Positions 1 through 11,030 of a stretch of 40,789 nt of DNA are shown here, piece by piece. How positions within the stretch are numbered: position 1 is the first letter of the stretch; the number at the start of each line of letters is the position of its first letter. A model generated the notes under the pieces. That model made no database searches. It saw only the letters and a program-made list of their open reading frames with translations, and was not told the DNA's origin. Origin of the DNA: an uncultured Acidobacteriia bacterium (GTDB lineage: Bacteria > Acidobacteriota > Terriglobia > Bryobacterales > Bryobacteraceae); the NCBI GenBank assembly GCA_903881085.1, contig CAIRSA010000498.1:1-40789 (forward strand), given 5' to 3'. The position numbers and the translations under genes are program-made.

Positions 1-64
1 AGTCAGATCTCCTGATGTCATGCGGCGATTTTCGCTTTGCGTGGAATTCGGATTGAGCCCGGAC

Positions 65-92
65 AACCGCTCCCTGACGGTCGCGCCTCGGT
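65..92. repeat. Half copy of palindromic repeat family B
   Basis: Starts AACCGCTCCCTGACGGTCGC and ends CTCGGT. It matches one arm of the large palindromes at 17651-17730 and 26161-26233, without a facing second arm here. It sits exactly where the middle of brnT should be, so it probably arrived with, or caused, the deletion in that gene. Confidence 0.6.
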
Positions 93-110
93 GGCATTGG
101 GAATCTTGTA

Positions 111-302
111 ATCCGAAAAGACCGGGTAGTGGAAGGGAAAAAGCGCTGGCATGCAATCGGTGCCGTTCGAAATGCCGTTATGCTTGTCGTTAATTTTTAT
201 AGAGAGGAGAACCCAAAGGGCGAAGAAATTATCCGCGCTATCTCAGCCCGCAAAGCAGATTCGCGTGATCGCCGAATCTATCTGGAACAAGCCTCTGACT
301 AA
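111..302 (+). pseudogene. brnT: BrnT-family RNase toxin, C-terminal remnant
   Basis: BrnT is the RelE-like ribonuclease toxin of the BrnT/BrnA system. Reading the frame that ends at the TAA 300-302 gives DRVVEGKKRWHAIG, then VVNFYREENPKGEEIIRAIS and ARKADSRDRRIYLE, which I recognise as the second half of BrnT (the conserved ISARKA..RDRR.Y segment is intact). The first half is missing: upstream the frame meets a TGA at 54-56 and then a palindromic-repeat arm (65-92). A short peptide FRFAWNSD at 30-53 in the same frame could be what is left of the BrnT start, but that is weak. There is no plausible start that gives a full-length toxin, so the toxin is judged inactive. It overlaps the antitoxin remnant in another frame, the normal brnT-brnA order. 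Confidence 0.7.
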
Positions 303-549
303 GAAACAGAAGGCAACTCTCGACAAAGTGGCCAAACGCCAGGCTCAGATGATCGATCCCCAAATCGACTGCTCGGATATCCCGGTACCTACGGATCAGC
401 AACTCGCCCAATTCCGCCGCACACCCAAAAAGTTGGTCGCCATTCGCCTCTAAGCAGACGTCTTCGACTGGCTCCAACAATTCGGCCCCGGCTATTCCAC
501 GCGTATTAATCATGTTCTGCGAGTCGTGATGTCGAAAGGTGTGCTCTAA
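265..549 (+). pseudogene. brnA: BrnA-family antitoxin gene with in-frame TAA
   Basis: BrnA is the ribbon-helix-helix antitoxin that neutralises BrnT and represses the operon. The frame reads SIWNKPLTKKQKATLDKVAK, QIDCSDIPVPTDQQLAQF and KKLVAIRL, then a TAA at 451-453, and continues in the same frame with ADVFDWLQQFGPGYSTRINH and VLRVVMSKGVL to a second TAA at 547-549. The part after the first stop is the DNA-binding C-terminal region of the family (IRL.ADV..W....GPGYSTRIN). One base change, such as GAA or TCA to TAA, explains the break. The start is uncertain; GTG 265 inside the brnT end is my choice, although the open frame extends further upstream. A sequencing error is possible, but the neighbouring toxin is also broken, which favours real decay of the module. 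Confidence 0.72.
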
Positions 550-1395
550 TAAAAACTTGCGAATCGGAATCCACTGCTCAACCTCGGGCTCGCTTGAACG
601 CGCCGCCATCAAAGCCAACGAACTTGGCGCCAACTGCCTCCAGATCTTCTCCTCCAGCCCGCGCATGTGGTTCGCGCCGCAACCTGACCCAGCCGCCATC
701 ATCCGCATGGCTGACTGTCGACAGAAGTGGGACCTCGCCCCGCTCGTCATTCACGACAATTATCTGATCAACCTCGCCGCCTCAGACCTGGCGATAAGAA
801 AAAAATCCATCAGCGCCTTCCGCGGCGAAGTGGAACGCGCCATCGCCATTGGCGCCGAATATCTGGTGATGCACCCCGGTAGCGCCAAAGGCTACTCGGC
901 CGAAGAAGCCATCGCAACATTCACTGACTCCATCATCGAAGCCACCGAAGGCCTCTCCAGCAAGCACCTCCAGATCCTCTTTGAAAACACTGCCGGCCAG
1001 GGCTCCGTGCTCGGCAGCAAGTTCGAAGAACTGGCCGAACTTCGCAATCGAGCCAAGAACAACGTCGCCTTCGAAATCGGCTACTGCATCGACACCTGCC
1101 ACTGCTACGCCTCGGGCTACGACGTCGCAACCGCCGCCGGCTTGAAGGATACCGTTGCCCAGGCCGCCGCCATTTTGGGCTTCGACCACATCCCTGTCAT
1201 CCACACCAACGACTCCAAAGGCGCACTCGATTCGCACTTAGACCGGCACGCCAACATCGGTGAGGGTTATATTGGATTAGAGGGGTTCCGCCGCATTCTT
1301 TCCGACAAGCAGCTCAAGACCAAAGCATTCGTGCTTGAGACGCCCATCGACAACGACGGCGACGACCTCAAAAACGTCGAGATATTAAAAAGCCT

Positions 1396-3816
<2,421 letters not shown>

Positions 3817-3824
3817 CGCGTCGT

Positions 3825-3863
3825 GGGGCAGATTGGCAATCTGCGGGCGAGTGGTACTCGCCC
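3825..3863. repeat. Double 17-nt palindrome, repeat family A
   Basis: Two adjacent near-perfect palindromes: GCAGATTGGCAATCTGC at 3828-3844 (8-bp arms, one centre base) and GGCGAGTGGTACTCGCC at 3846-3862. Same arrangement as the pairs at 13473-13507 and 38690-38725. This copy overlaps the likely start of the M20 peptidase gene. Confidence 0.8.
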
Positions 3864-5302
3864 TACTTACCCTCACCGCCCTGCAAGCGCAACCAGTCCG
3901 CGAATGGCGCAAAGCCAACGAGGCGAAGATCATTCGAGAATATACTGACCTCCTGGCGATCCCCAACATCGCCCGAGACACACCCAACATCCAACGCAAC
4001 GCGGCGTTCATCACCAGGATGTTCGCCGCCCGCGGCGTGCCAATGCGCCTGCTCGAAGTCCCGAACTCCCCGCCCGCCATCTTCGGCGAAATCAAAACTC
4101 CCGGCGCAACCAGGACCATCATTTTCTACGCCCATTACGACGGCCAACCCGTGGAACCCAAGGAGTGGATCTCCGGCGATCCGTTCCTGCCAACCATGAT
4201 GGACGCCGCAGGCAAGAAGGTAGAATACACCAACAAATTCGACCCCGAATGGCGTCTCTACGCGCGCTCCGCCGGAGACGACAAAGCCCCGCTCATCGCA
4301 CTCGCCGCCGTTCTCGACTCCGGCGTAAAACCCCGAGCAAACATCAAATTCTTCTTCGACGGCGAGGAGGAAGCCGGCTCGCCGCACCTCGAGCAAATCG
4401 TCCGTAAATACAAGGATCTGCTCCAGGGCGACGTCTGGCTCTTCTGCGACGGTCCCGTGCATCCAACGCGCCGCCAGCAAATCCTCTTCGGCGCACGCGG
4501 CGTCACCGAGTTCCAACTGATCGTGTACGGAGCCAAGCGCGAACTGCACAGCGGCCACTATGGCAACTGGGCGCCCAACCCGGCGATGATGCTGGCCCAG
4601 TTGCTGGCAACCATGAAGGACGCCGAAGGCCACGTGCTCGTAAAGGATTTCGAGAAAGGAATCGCCCCCTACTCGCCAACCGAACTGCGCGCCCTCAAAG
4701 AAGCACCCGACTACGAAGCCGACCTGCGCAAGGAACTGCAACTGGCTCGCGTGGATGGAGACGGCGAACGGCTCGACATGTTACTAGGCAAACCCTCACT
4801 CAACATCCGCGGCCTCCAAAGCGCCGGCGTCGGCGCGCAGTCACGCAACGTCATCCCGGCCACAGCCACAGCATCTATCGACATCCGCCTCGTCAAAGGC
4901 ATCGATCAAAAGGTGGCCATCGATCGCGTCATCGACCACATCCGCCGCCAGGGCTACTTCGTCACCGAACAGGAACCCGATGCCGACATGCGCCAGACCC
5001 ATCCCAAGATCGCCCGCATCATCCGCGGCCACGGCTACAACGCCGTCCGCACCTCGATGGATCTGGAAATTTCCAAACAAGTGATCCGCGCCGTCGAAGC
5101 CGCGCGAGGCCCGGTGGTCAAACTGCCCACCATGGGCGGCAGCCTGCCATTACCGGTATTTGATGAGGTTCTGAAGACGCCGGTAATCGTAGTGCCGATC
5201 GCCAATCACGACAACAACCAGCATGGACACAACGAGAACATGCGCCTGCAAAACCTGTGGGACGGCATCGAAACGATGGCCGCGCTCTTGTCAATGCAAT
5301 GA
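3833..5302 (+). CDS. Secreted M20-family metallopeptidase
   Basis: Zinc-dependent exopeptidase of the M20/M25/M40 (dipeptidase) family, probably periplasmic or secreted. Metal-site motifs in order: YAHYDGQPV (His, Asp), RSAGDDKAP (bridging Asp), FDGEEEAGSPHL (catalytic Glu and ligand), FCDGPVHP, and the last His in NHDNNQHGHNENM. A dimerisation domain lies between about residues 215 and 370. The N-terminus reads VVLALLTLTALQAQ, a signal-peptide core. The frame is open back to a TTG at 3806 that overlaps leuS; TTG 3833 and GTG 3851 are also possible. I chose TTG 3833 because GGGG precedes it and it keeps an Arg before the hydrophobic stretch. The codons of this start region are made of the palindromic repeat at 3825-3863. 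Substrate unknown. Confidence 0.88.
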   Translation: MAICGRVVLALLTLTALQAQPVREWRKANEAKIIREYTDLLAIPNIARDTPNIQRNAAFITRMFAARGVPMRLLEVPNSPPAIFGEIKTPGATRTIIFYAHYDGQPVEPKEWISGDPFLPTMMDAAGKKVEYTNKFDPEWRLYARSAGDDKAPLIALAAVLDSGVKPRANIKFFFDGEEEAGSPHLEQIVRKYKDLLQGDVWLFCDGPVHPTRRQQILFGARGVTEFQLIVYGAKRELHSGHYGNWAPNPAMMLAQLLATMKDAEGHVLVKDFEKGIAPYSPTELRALKEAPDYEADLRKELQLARVDGDGERLDMLLGKPSLNIRGLQSAGVGAQSRNVIPATATASIDIRLVKGIDQKVAIDRVIDHIRRQGYFVTEQEPDADMRQTHPKIARIIRGHGYNAVRTSMDLEISKQVIRAVEAARGPVVKLPTMGGSLPLPVFDEVLKTPVIVVPIANHDNNQHGHNENMRLQNLWDGIETMAALLSMQ

Positions 5303-5534
5303 ACCAGTCGCGGGAAATGAATCTAATTCGCCTGGGATGAAACTAGCGCAATGCGCAGTCGGATGGCAGAAGTTGCTCGTAAGCAACATCTGCCTCACAA
5401 TAAGCTTCCTCAAACTTGCGCCTTCCGGCTTCGCGCCAGAGGACGTCAGAGGAGCCTTCGTCCCTAGTATTCTCCCCAATATTCTCAGGCATAAGCGCCA
5501 CCAAATCCTCAGTCACAACCAATCGAAAAACAGT
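5303..5534. other. Gap between convergent genes
   Basis: Lies between the ends of the M20 peptidase gene and mtaB. I see no convincing gene and no strong terminator hairpin with a T-run on either strand. The short open frame on the minus strand here has no recognisable features. Confidence 0.4.
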
Positions 5535-6827
5535 TCAGCGCAAAATCGCGAACCGGGCCTGCTCTCTAAGTCCCGCCCCACTAACGCCTTCGATGCGCAG
5601 ATCAACCAACTGGTTCGCCGGACGGGCCTCGGCCAACTCCACCTTCAGGTAATTGCTGGTCAACGCCATGCTATCATCGCCCAGTGTGACGGCAGACAAC
5701 GTCCGCCCCACCATGCTCTCGCGGAACGCCAGATTCTTCCGCGCCGCCAGATCGCGCAGAACTTTGTTTCGCTGCTTGCGCACCGGCATGGGAACCTGAT
5801 TCGCAACCTCCGCCGCCGGCGTACCCGGCCGCTCGGAATAGGTGAACACATGCAGATACGTAAACGGCAGGCTTTCAATGAAGGCCCTGCTCTGCTCAAA
5901 TTCGTCTTCGGTCTCGCCAGGGAAGCCGACCATCACATCGGCCCCGATCGCCGCATCGGGCATGCACTCGCGCGCCTTCAAAACGCGGTCGGCATAGTGC
6001 CGCGGTCGATACTTGCGATGCATGCGCCGCAGCACCGTATCAGACCCCGATTGCAAGGGCGCGTGAACATGCTTCGCGATGCGCGGAGACTCGGCCATCA
6101 GAGTGAGCAGATCGTCGGAGAAATCCATCGGCTCCACCGAAGACAATCGAATGCGTTCGATGTTCGTCTCTTCCAGCAGCAGTCGCACCAACCCCGCCAG
6201 ACGCATGGTCAAGCCAGGCTCTCGCCCCCAACGGCCAAGATTGATCCCGCTCAAAACAACCTCACGAAAGTTCGTCGAAAGGTTGCGCACCTGGTCTACA
6301 ATCTGGTCCACCGGAGCGCTTCGGCTGCGCCCGCGCACGAAAGGAATAATGCAAAACGAGCAGCGATTGTTGCAGCCATCCTGAATCTTCAAATTGGGCC
6401 GCGTGCGGTCGCCCGACGCATCGTCAACCGGAGCGGAAAGAAACTGCTGTTCGGCAAAGATGTCGCCAATGTGAATCTGCCCATGGTACGGAGCGGCCGT
6501 CACGATATCGGCAATCTGCACCTTGTGCGAATTGCCCACCACCCATTCCACGCCAGGCATCGCCGCCAATTCATCGGGCGCGCGCTGCGCATAGCAGCCC
6601 GTGACCAAAATCTTCGCCAGCGGATTTTCCCGATGCACGCGCCGCACGGTGCTGCGAACATCGCTGTCGGCTTCGGCCGTGACGGTGCAGGTATTGAGCA
6701 CAACCAGGTCCGCGTCTTCAAAACGCGAAGCTCCGTCGAGCCCCTTTTCCGACAGCATCGATTCGAGCGCCGCGCCGTCTGCCTGCGTCGCACGGCAACC
6801 GAAATTCTGAACAAAGTACTTCTGCAC
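5535..6827 (-). CDS. mtaB: tRNA-t6A37 methylthiotransferase MtaB
   Basis: Radical-SAM enzyme that adds a methylthio group to t6A37 of tRNA, giving ms2t6A. The N-terminal UPF0004 domain shows the cluster cysteines in NFGCRATQADG, LNTCTVT and VTGCYAQ. The radical-SAM centre is CNNRCSFC (CxxxCxxC), followed by IPFVRGRSRS, and a C-terminal TRAM-like region ends the protein. At 430 residues it has the usual length. The start codon is GTG, with GAAGAGA upstream as a weak ribosome site. The N-terminal VQKYFVQNFGCRATQADG pattern matches MtaB rather than MiaB or RimO. The gene is divergent from the response regulator with only 28 bases between the two starts, so the promoters must overlap. Confidence 0.9.
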   Translation of the reverse strand: MQKYFVQNFGCRATQADGAALESMLSEKGLDGASRFEDADLVVLNTCTVTAEADSDVRSTVRRVHRENPLAKILVTGCYAQRAPDELAAMPGVEWVVGNSHKVQIADIVTAAPYHGQIHIGDIFAEQQFLSAPVDDASGDRTRPNLKIQDGCNNRCSFCIIPFVRGRSRSAPVDQIVDQVRNLSTNFREVVLSGINLGRWGREPGLTMRLAGLVRLLLEETNIERIRLSSVEPMDFSDDLLTLMAESPRIAKHVHAPLQSGSDTVLRRMHRKYRPRHYADRVLKARECMPDAAIGADVMVGFPGETEDEFEQSRAFIESLPFTYLHVFTYSERPGTPAAEVANQVPMPVRKQRNKVLRDLAARKNLAFRESMVGRTLSAVTLGDDSMALTSNYLKVELAEARPANQLVDLRIEGVSGAGLREQARFAILR

Positions 6828-6837
6828 TATCTCTTCA

Positions 6838-6846
6838 TTGTAGAAT
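6838..6846. promoter_or_regulatory. Overlapping divergent -10-like elements
   Basis: The stretch ATTGTAGAAT (6837-6846) reads TAGAAT on the plus strand (6841-6846, 9 bases before the regulator ATG) and TACAAT on the minus strand (6838-6843, 10 bases before the mtaB GTG). No good -35 boxes are visible. If used, both transcripts would be nearly leaderless and mutually exclusive. Confidence 0.3.
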
Positions 6847-6855
6847 AGGCTCGGT

Positions 6856-7530
6856 ATGCGTATCCTCGTTGTTGAAGATGAAAAAAGAATCGCGGACTTC
6901 CTCGGGCGCGGTCTGGAAAGCGCCGGTTATGCGGTGGATGTGGCCAATGACGGAACCACAGCGATCGAACTGGTGCATGCCGCAAACTACGACATGATCG
7001 TACTCGACCTTGGCCTTCCAGACATGGACGGCCTGAAGGTCCTGGAAAAGATCCGCCTGCGCAAGGTCAGTCCGCCGGTGTTGATCCTCAGTGCGCGCAG
7101 CGATGTGGATGACCGTGTCAAAGGCCTGGAACACGGTGCTGACGACTATCTGGTCAAGCCCTTCGCCTTCGTCGAACTGCTGGCTCGGGCCCGCGTCCTG
7201 CTGCGCCGCGGCCAACCTACACCTGAAAAATTGTCGGTGGGCGATCTGCAGCTCGATTGCATCCGTCGCAAGGTCACGCGCGGCGCTGAGAACATCGAAC
7301 TCGCGCCGAAAGAGTTTAGCATCCTCGAATACCTGATGCGCAATCGCGGCCGTCCGCTCAGCCGCACCATGATCGTGGAACACGTGTGGGATATGGATTA
7401 CGACGGCCTCACTAACATCGTCGACGTCTACATCCGCCACCTGCGCAGCAAGATTGACGACAAGTTCCCTGAGAAGCTGATCCAAACCGTGCGCGGCATC
7501 GGCTACGTGCTGGACGCTCCGGAAAAATGA
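6856..7530 (+). CDS. OmpR/PhoB-type response regulator
   Basis: Two-component DNA-binding regulator. The receiver domain spans about residues 1-115, with acidic residues ED at 7-8, the phospho-acceptor Asp51 in VLDLGLPDMDG and Lys101 in LVKPF. A winged-helix OmpR-type output domain follows (about 125-222, LAPKEFSILEYLMRNRG and TVRGIGYVL). The overall sequence is closest in style to the CusR/CopR/QseB group, but no signal can be inferred from that. Length of 224 residues is standard. The stop overlaps the start of the kinase gene (ATGA at 7527-7530), so the two are translationally coupled and almost certainly partners. Starts 28 bases from the divergent mtaB start. Confidence 0.93.
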   Translation: MRILVVEDEKRIADFLGRGLESAGYAVDVANDGTTAIELVHAANYDMIVLDLGLPDMDGLKVLEKIRLRKVSPPVLILSARSDVDDRVKGLEHGADDYLVKPFAFVELLARARVLLRRGQPTPEKLSVGDLQLDCIRRKVTRGAENIELAPKEFSILEYLMRNRGRPLSRTMIVEHVWDMDYDGLTNIVDVYIRHLRSKIDDKFPEKLIQTVRGIGYVLDAPEK

Positions 7531-8993
7531 AGCTCGGCGCCCCACGCATCTCCGCGGTCACAAGCGTCACCAAAGGCCTGCGCTTCCGCCTCATGCTCAG
7601 CTACGTGTTGTTCTTCACCGTGCTGCTGGTCACCATGGGATTTATATTCCGGGAGACCATTCGCACGCTGCTCGAAAAGCGCATGAGTAAGGTGATCGAT
7701 GAAGAATGGGGCTCGGTCAAAGGTTATTTGAAAATCGAGCGAGGGCAGGCGATGTGGATGTACGATAGCGCCGACCCGGAGGAAGCCGCAATCGTGGAAG
7801 GGCTGCGCCGCTCTTACTACATTCTCACGACTCTGGATGGCAAGAAGGTGCTCGAAGTCTCCAACAGCTACCGCACCATCGGCGTTGAAACTCCGCAGGA
7901 GATCACGCAGCTCTTAAGCCAGCCGCAGCCGCAGTGGCGCATCCGGACAGACAGCCGCGATCAGAAAGTAATGGTCCGTAGCGGGACCATGGTCGACAGC
8001 GGTCAGACTTATTTCCTGGCGATCGGCCGGTCGCTCGATGAAGATCAGGAACTGCCCGATACCTTCGCTCGTTATTACTTCGCGTTTCTTCCCGTGCTCA
8101 TCGCAATCTCCGGACTGCTGGGATGGTACACCGCAGGCAAGGCTCTGACTCCGGTGATCGAATTGGCGAAGACCGCGCAGGATGTCTCCAGCTCCAACTT
8201 GAACGTCAGCATCCCTACCCGTGGAGCCGGCGACGAGCTCGATCACCTGATCGTCACGTTCAACAACATGGTGGAGCGCTTGCGCAATGGCATTGAGCAG
8301 ATCCGCCAGTTCTCAACCGATGTCTCGCACGAGCTGCGCACCCCATTGACTGCGATTCGCGGGCAGTTGGAAGTGGCGCTTTTCACTGCGGAGACAACGG
8401 AAAACTATAAGGACGCGATGGTCAACGCGCTGCAGGATGTGGAGCGGCTATCGCAGATCGTGCGCGCGTTGTTGATGCTGTCGCAGGCTGAATCCGGCCA
8501 GTTGCCGCTACTTCGGCAAGCGGTGAATCTATCGGCGTTGACCCTCGACATTGTCGACCAGTTTCAGATTCCGGCCGAAGAGGCGCAGGTCAGTCTGGTC
8601 AGCGACATTCCTCCGGAATGCCTTGTCGAAGGCGATCGCGTGCAGCTGGAGCGGCTGCTCTACAACCTGCTCTCCAACGCAATCAAATACACAGGCGCCG
8701 GCGGCCGCGTTAAAGCCAGCGTGACAACTCATGACGACTACGTAGAACTGCTGGTTGAAGATAATGGGCAGGGCATACCCGCAGAGTACCTGCCGCATAT
8801 CTTCGACCGATTCTACCGTGTGCCAGGCCATAACGATCCGGAAAAGGGACTCGGGCTCGGCCTGAGTTTCGTCGCCTGGATTGTCAAAGCTCATGGCGGC
8901 ACCATCGAGGTGCAGAGCGAAGCCGGAAAGGGTTCGAAGTTCATCGTCCACCTGCCGAAAGCTTCCGCGCCGGCCGTGACGGAGGTTGCCTGA
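7527..8993 (+). CDS. Membrane sensor histidine kinase
   Basis: Partner kinase of the upstream regulator. Layout: first membrane helix about residues 21-42, periplasmic sensor region of about 130 residues, second helix about 180-200 (YYFAFLPVLIAISGLLGWYT), HAMP linker, then HisKA with phospho-acceptor His268 in STDVSHELRTPLTAIRG. The HATPase domain shows the N box NLLSNAIKYT, G1 box VEDNGQGIP, F box FDRFYR and G2 box GLGLGLSFV. The C-terminus is typical (GKGSKFIVHLP). The sensor region has no named domain that I recognise. Its TGA overlaps the ATG of the next gene by one base (TGATG at 8991-8995), linking the kinase to the PHP-domain protein. Confidence 0.93.
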   Translation: MKLGAPRISAVTSVTKGLRFRLMLSYVLFFTVLLVTMGFIFRETIRTLLEKRMSKVIDEEWGSVKGYLKIERGQAMWMYDSADPEEAAIVEGLRRSYYILTTLDGKKVLEVSNSYRTIGVETPQEITQLLSQPQPQWRIRTDSRDQKVMVRSGTMVDSGQTYFLAIGRSLDEDQELPDTFARYYFAFLPVLIAISGLLGWYTAGKALTPVIELAKTAQDVSSSNLNVSIPTRGAGDELDHLIVTFNNMVERLRNGIEQIRQFSTDVSHELRTPLTAIRGQLEVALFTAETTENYKDAMVNALQDVERLSQIVRALLMLSQAESGQLPLLRQAVNLSALTLDIVDQFQIPAEEAQVSLVSDIPPECLVEGDRVQLERLLYNLLSNAIKYTGAGGRVKASVTTHDDYVELLVEDNGQGIPAEYLPHIFDRFYRVPGHNDPEKGLGLGLSFVAWIVKAHGGTIEVQSEAGKGSKFIVHLPKASAPAVTEVA

Positions 8994-10615
8994 TGCGACG
9001 CTTGATTCTACTTGCAATGTTCGCTGCCCTGCTGTTGCTGGCGCAGCATGAAACCGAAAAGCCCTTCCCGGGTTTCACGCGGGTTCGCCTGGAAATGGGA
9101 GCGGTCAGACTGCGAGTCACTAACGCGGCAGGCGAATACTTCGCGCCGCTCGGCCACTTGACTGCGCCCGATCCGGGCAAGCGCATGTCGGGCGATCTGA
9201 TCATGGGTACGGCCGGCGACCAGTTGAACGCTTATGTACACGGTGGCGCGATGATCGACCTACCGCATGGCGAATACACGTTTGAAGCCCGTCATGGCTT
9301 GGAGATGATCCCGCTGAAGCAGAAGGTGACCATCGCCGGCGAGAAGCAAACCGTGTCGCTGAAGATGTCGCGCCTCGCAGATTTCGAAGCGCAGGGCTGG
9401 TACCCGGGTGACACGCACATGCACTTCCCGGACCCTTCGGGCATCCGCAATGAGATGGAGTGCGAAGGCTTGCGCGTGTGCAGCCTGCTGCTATTGAAGT
9501 CCGGTTACCCTAAGGGCAAACCAGGCGACGGACACTTCCAGAACGTAGAGCACTTCAGCGGCAAGATGCATCCGGTTTCCGATGAGAAATACTTCGTGAA
9601 GGTGGGTGAAGAGTTTCGGCATGGCCTGCTGGCGCACCTGATTTTTCTGGACCTGAAGAGCATTGTGTGGCCAGTATCCACCGGGCAACTCCGCGAAAGC
9701 GGCGCGGGCGGCTTCGACTGGCCGTTGATGTTTCACGCCACCGCCGAGGCCCGGGCGCAGGGCGCGATGGTGACGTGGGCGCATTGGCCCTACCCCTCGC
9801 TCGAAGCCCCACTCGATATCGCCATGGGCCATATCGATGCACTCGACCTGCTCACCACTGGCAGTCCGTTTGAGCATCATCCGATTCTGGTCGGCGTGTA
9901 CAAAATGACCGGCGCGAAGGTCTATTCGCTGGCGCCAATCGACGTCTACTACCACTACCTGAACTGCGGCTTCCGCCTCGCTGCTTCGGCCGGGTCTGAC
10001 AAGATGGCTTTGAATCCTCCCATGGGCAGCGCGCGCACGTACGTGAAGACCGATGGCCCGCTCACGTACACATCGTGGGTCCAAGGCATCAAGGCCGGCC
10101 GGACGTTCATCAGTACAGGGCCGCTACTGACTTTCACTGTGAATGGAAAGGAAGCAGGAGCCACGTTGAAATTGGCGCCAGGCAAGGTGCGTGTGAAGGC
10201 AACCGCGAAATCGATAGAGCCGTACGATGTGCTGGAAGTGATCCACAACGGCAAGGTGATCCACTCCGTAAGCCCAACTGGCGCGGACTTCAACGCGTCG
10301 ATCGACACCGAGTTGCAACTCGACCGCGGCGGCTGGATCGCGCTGCGCGCGCATGGCAAGAAGATGCTTCCGTTCGGGGCAACATGGTGGCAACAACCCG
10401 TGTTTGCGCACACGTCACCAATCTATCTCGACATGCCAGGCAAGCCGGCACCCTCAGCTGAGGCGGCGGAACTGTTCCTCGATCAGTTGGACCAGCTGCA
10501 AAAGTGGGCCGATGGCGCGCACTTCCCTACCCCTGCGAATAAAGTCGAGACCAACAAACTGATCGCGACAGCGCGTGCCAAATATGAGGCGCTGCGCGCC
10601 AATCGGGTAGAATAA
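8993..10615 (+). CDS. CehA/McbA-family PHP metallohydrolase, secreted
   Basis: Predicted exported metal-dependent hydrolase of the CehA/McbA branch of the PHP superfamily, a group known mainly from carbaryl hydrolase and from large acidobacterial families. The signal peptide MRRLILLAMFAALLLLAQ is followed by a beta-rich N-terminal region (about 20-130). The PHP metal motif GDTHMHF is at about residue 140, with further His/Asp clusters in WAHWPYP and AASAGSDKM. A C-terminal beta-sandwich-like region contains TFTVNG and VLEVIHNG, as in related proteins. 540 residues. The gene starts within the stop of the kinase gene, so it belongs to the two-component transcription unit. Substrate unknown. Confidence 0.82.
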   Translation: MRRLILLAMFAALLLLAQHETEKPFPGFTRVRLEMGAVRLRVTNAAGEYFAPLGHLTAPDPGKRMSGDLIMGTAGDQLNAYVHGGAMIDLPHGEYTFEARHGLEMIPLKQKVTIAGEKQTVSLKMSRLADFEAQGWYPGDTHMHFPDPSGIRNEMECEGLRVCSLLLLKSGYPKGKPGDGHFQNVEHFSGKMHPVSDEKYFVKVGEEFRHGLLAHLIFLDLKSIVWPVSTGQLRESGAGGFDWPLMFHATAEARAQGAMVTWAHWPYPSLEAPLDIAMGHIDALDLLTTGSPFEHHPILVGVYKMTGAKVYSLAPIDVYYHYLNCGFRLAASAGSDKMALNPPMGSARTYVKTDGPLTYTSWVQGIKAGRTFISTGPLLTFTVNGKEAGATLKLAPGKVRVKATAKSIEPYDVLEVIHNGKVIHSVSPTGADFNASIDTELQLDRGGWIALRAHGKKMLPFGATWWQQPVFAHTSPIYLDMPGKPAPSAEAAELFLDQLDQLQKWADGAHFPTPANKVETNKLIATARAKYEALRANRVE

Positions 10616-10622
10616 AAATACA

Positions 10623-11027
10623 GTGAAATTCGAAATCACCAAGCGCGAAAAAGAAGGCATCGCCATTCTTGACATTAGCGGGAAACTCATCATGGGGGAA
10701 TCCGCAGGTGAATTGCGCGAGAAGTTTTCGTGGGTAATCGACAACGGCACCAAACAGGTGATTCTTAACTTGGCTGCGGTCGATTACATCGATTCCACGG
10801 GCCTCGGCGCGCTGGTCATGTGCCACACCAAGGCCGACTCCGTGGGTGGCATGATCAAGTTGCTGAACCTCACCAAGCGCAACATCGAACTGCTGGTGCT
10901 GACCAAGCTGACGACCATCTTCGATATCTTCACCGATGAACAGGACGCGGTGAACAGCTTCTTCCCCGACCGTAAGATTGAACGGTTCGACATCCTTCAA
11001 TTCCTGAAAAAGAACAAAGGACACTAA
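10623..11027 (+). CDS. STAS-domain anti-sigma-factor antagonist
   Basis: Small SpoIIAA/RsbV-like protein that in known systems binds an anti-sigma factor until phosphorylated. The STAS signature YIDSTGLGALVMCH is present with the phospho-acceptor Ser at residue 58. 134 residues, with a C-terminal tail (FFPDRKIERFDILQFLKKNK) longer than the usual family end. Start is GTG 10623, 7 bases after the PHP gene stop; the hexamer TAGAAT lies just upstream at 10608-10613 and could serve as a -10, but no -35 is evident. No anti-sigma kinase or sigma factor is visible nearby, so its partner must be elsewhere. Confidence 0.88.
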   Translation: MKFEITKREKEGIAILDISGKLIMGESAGELREKFSWVIDNGTKQVILNLAAVDYIDSTGLGALVMCHTKADSVGGMIKLLNLTKRNIELLVLTKLTTIFDIFTDEQDAVNSFFPDRKIERFDILQFLKKNKGH

Positions 11028-11030
11028 GCG

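Noticed and set aside
451..453. Reassigned TAA codon, to explain the stops in brnA and carB
   Set aside because: TAA ends several intact genes in this window (for example leuS and rsmG), and the two interrupted positions expect different residues (probably Glu, Ser or Asp in brnA, Tyr in carB).
5223..6848. 541-residue open frame on the plus strand
   Set aside because: It is antisense to mtaB, whose motifs are unambiguous, and its own translation is Arg/His-rich without motifs.
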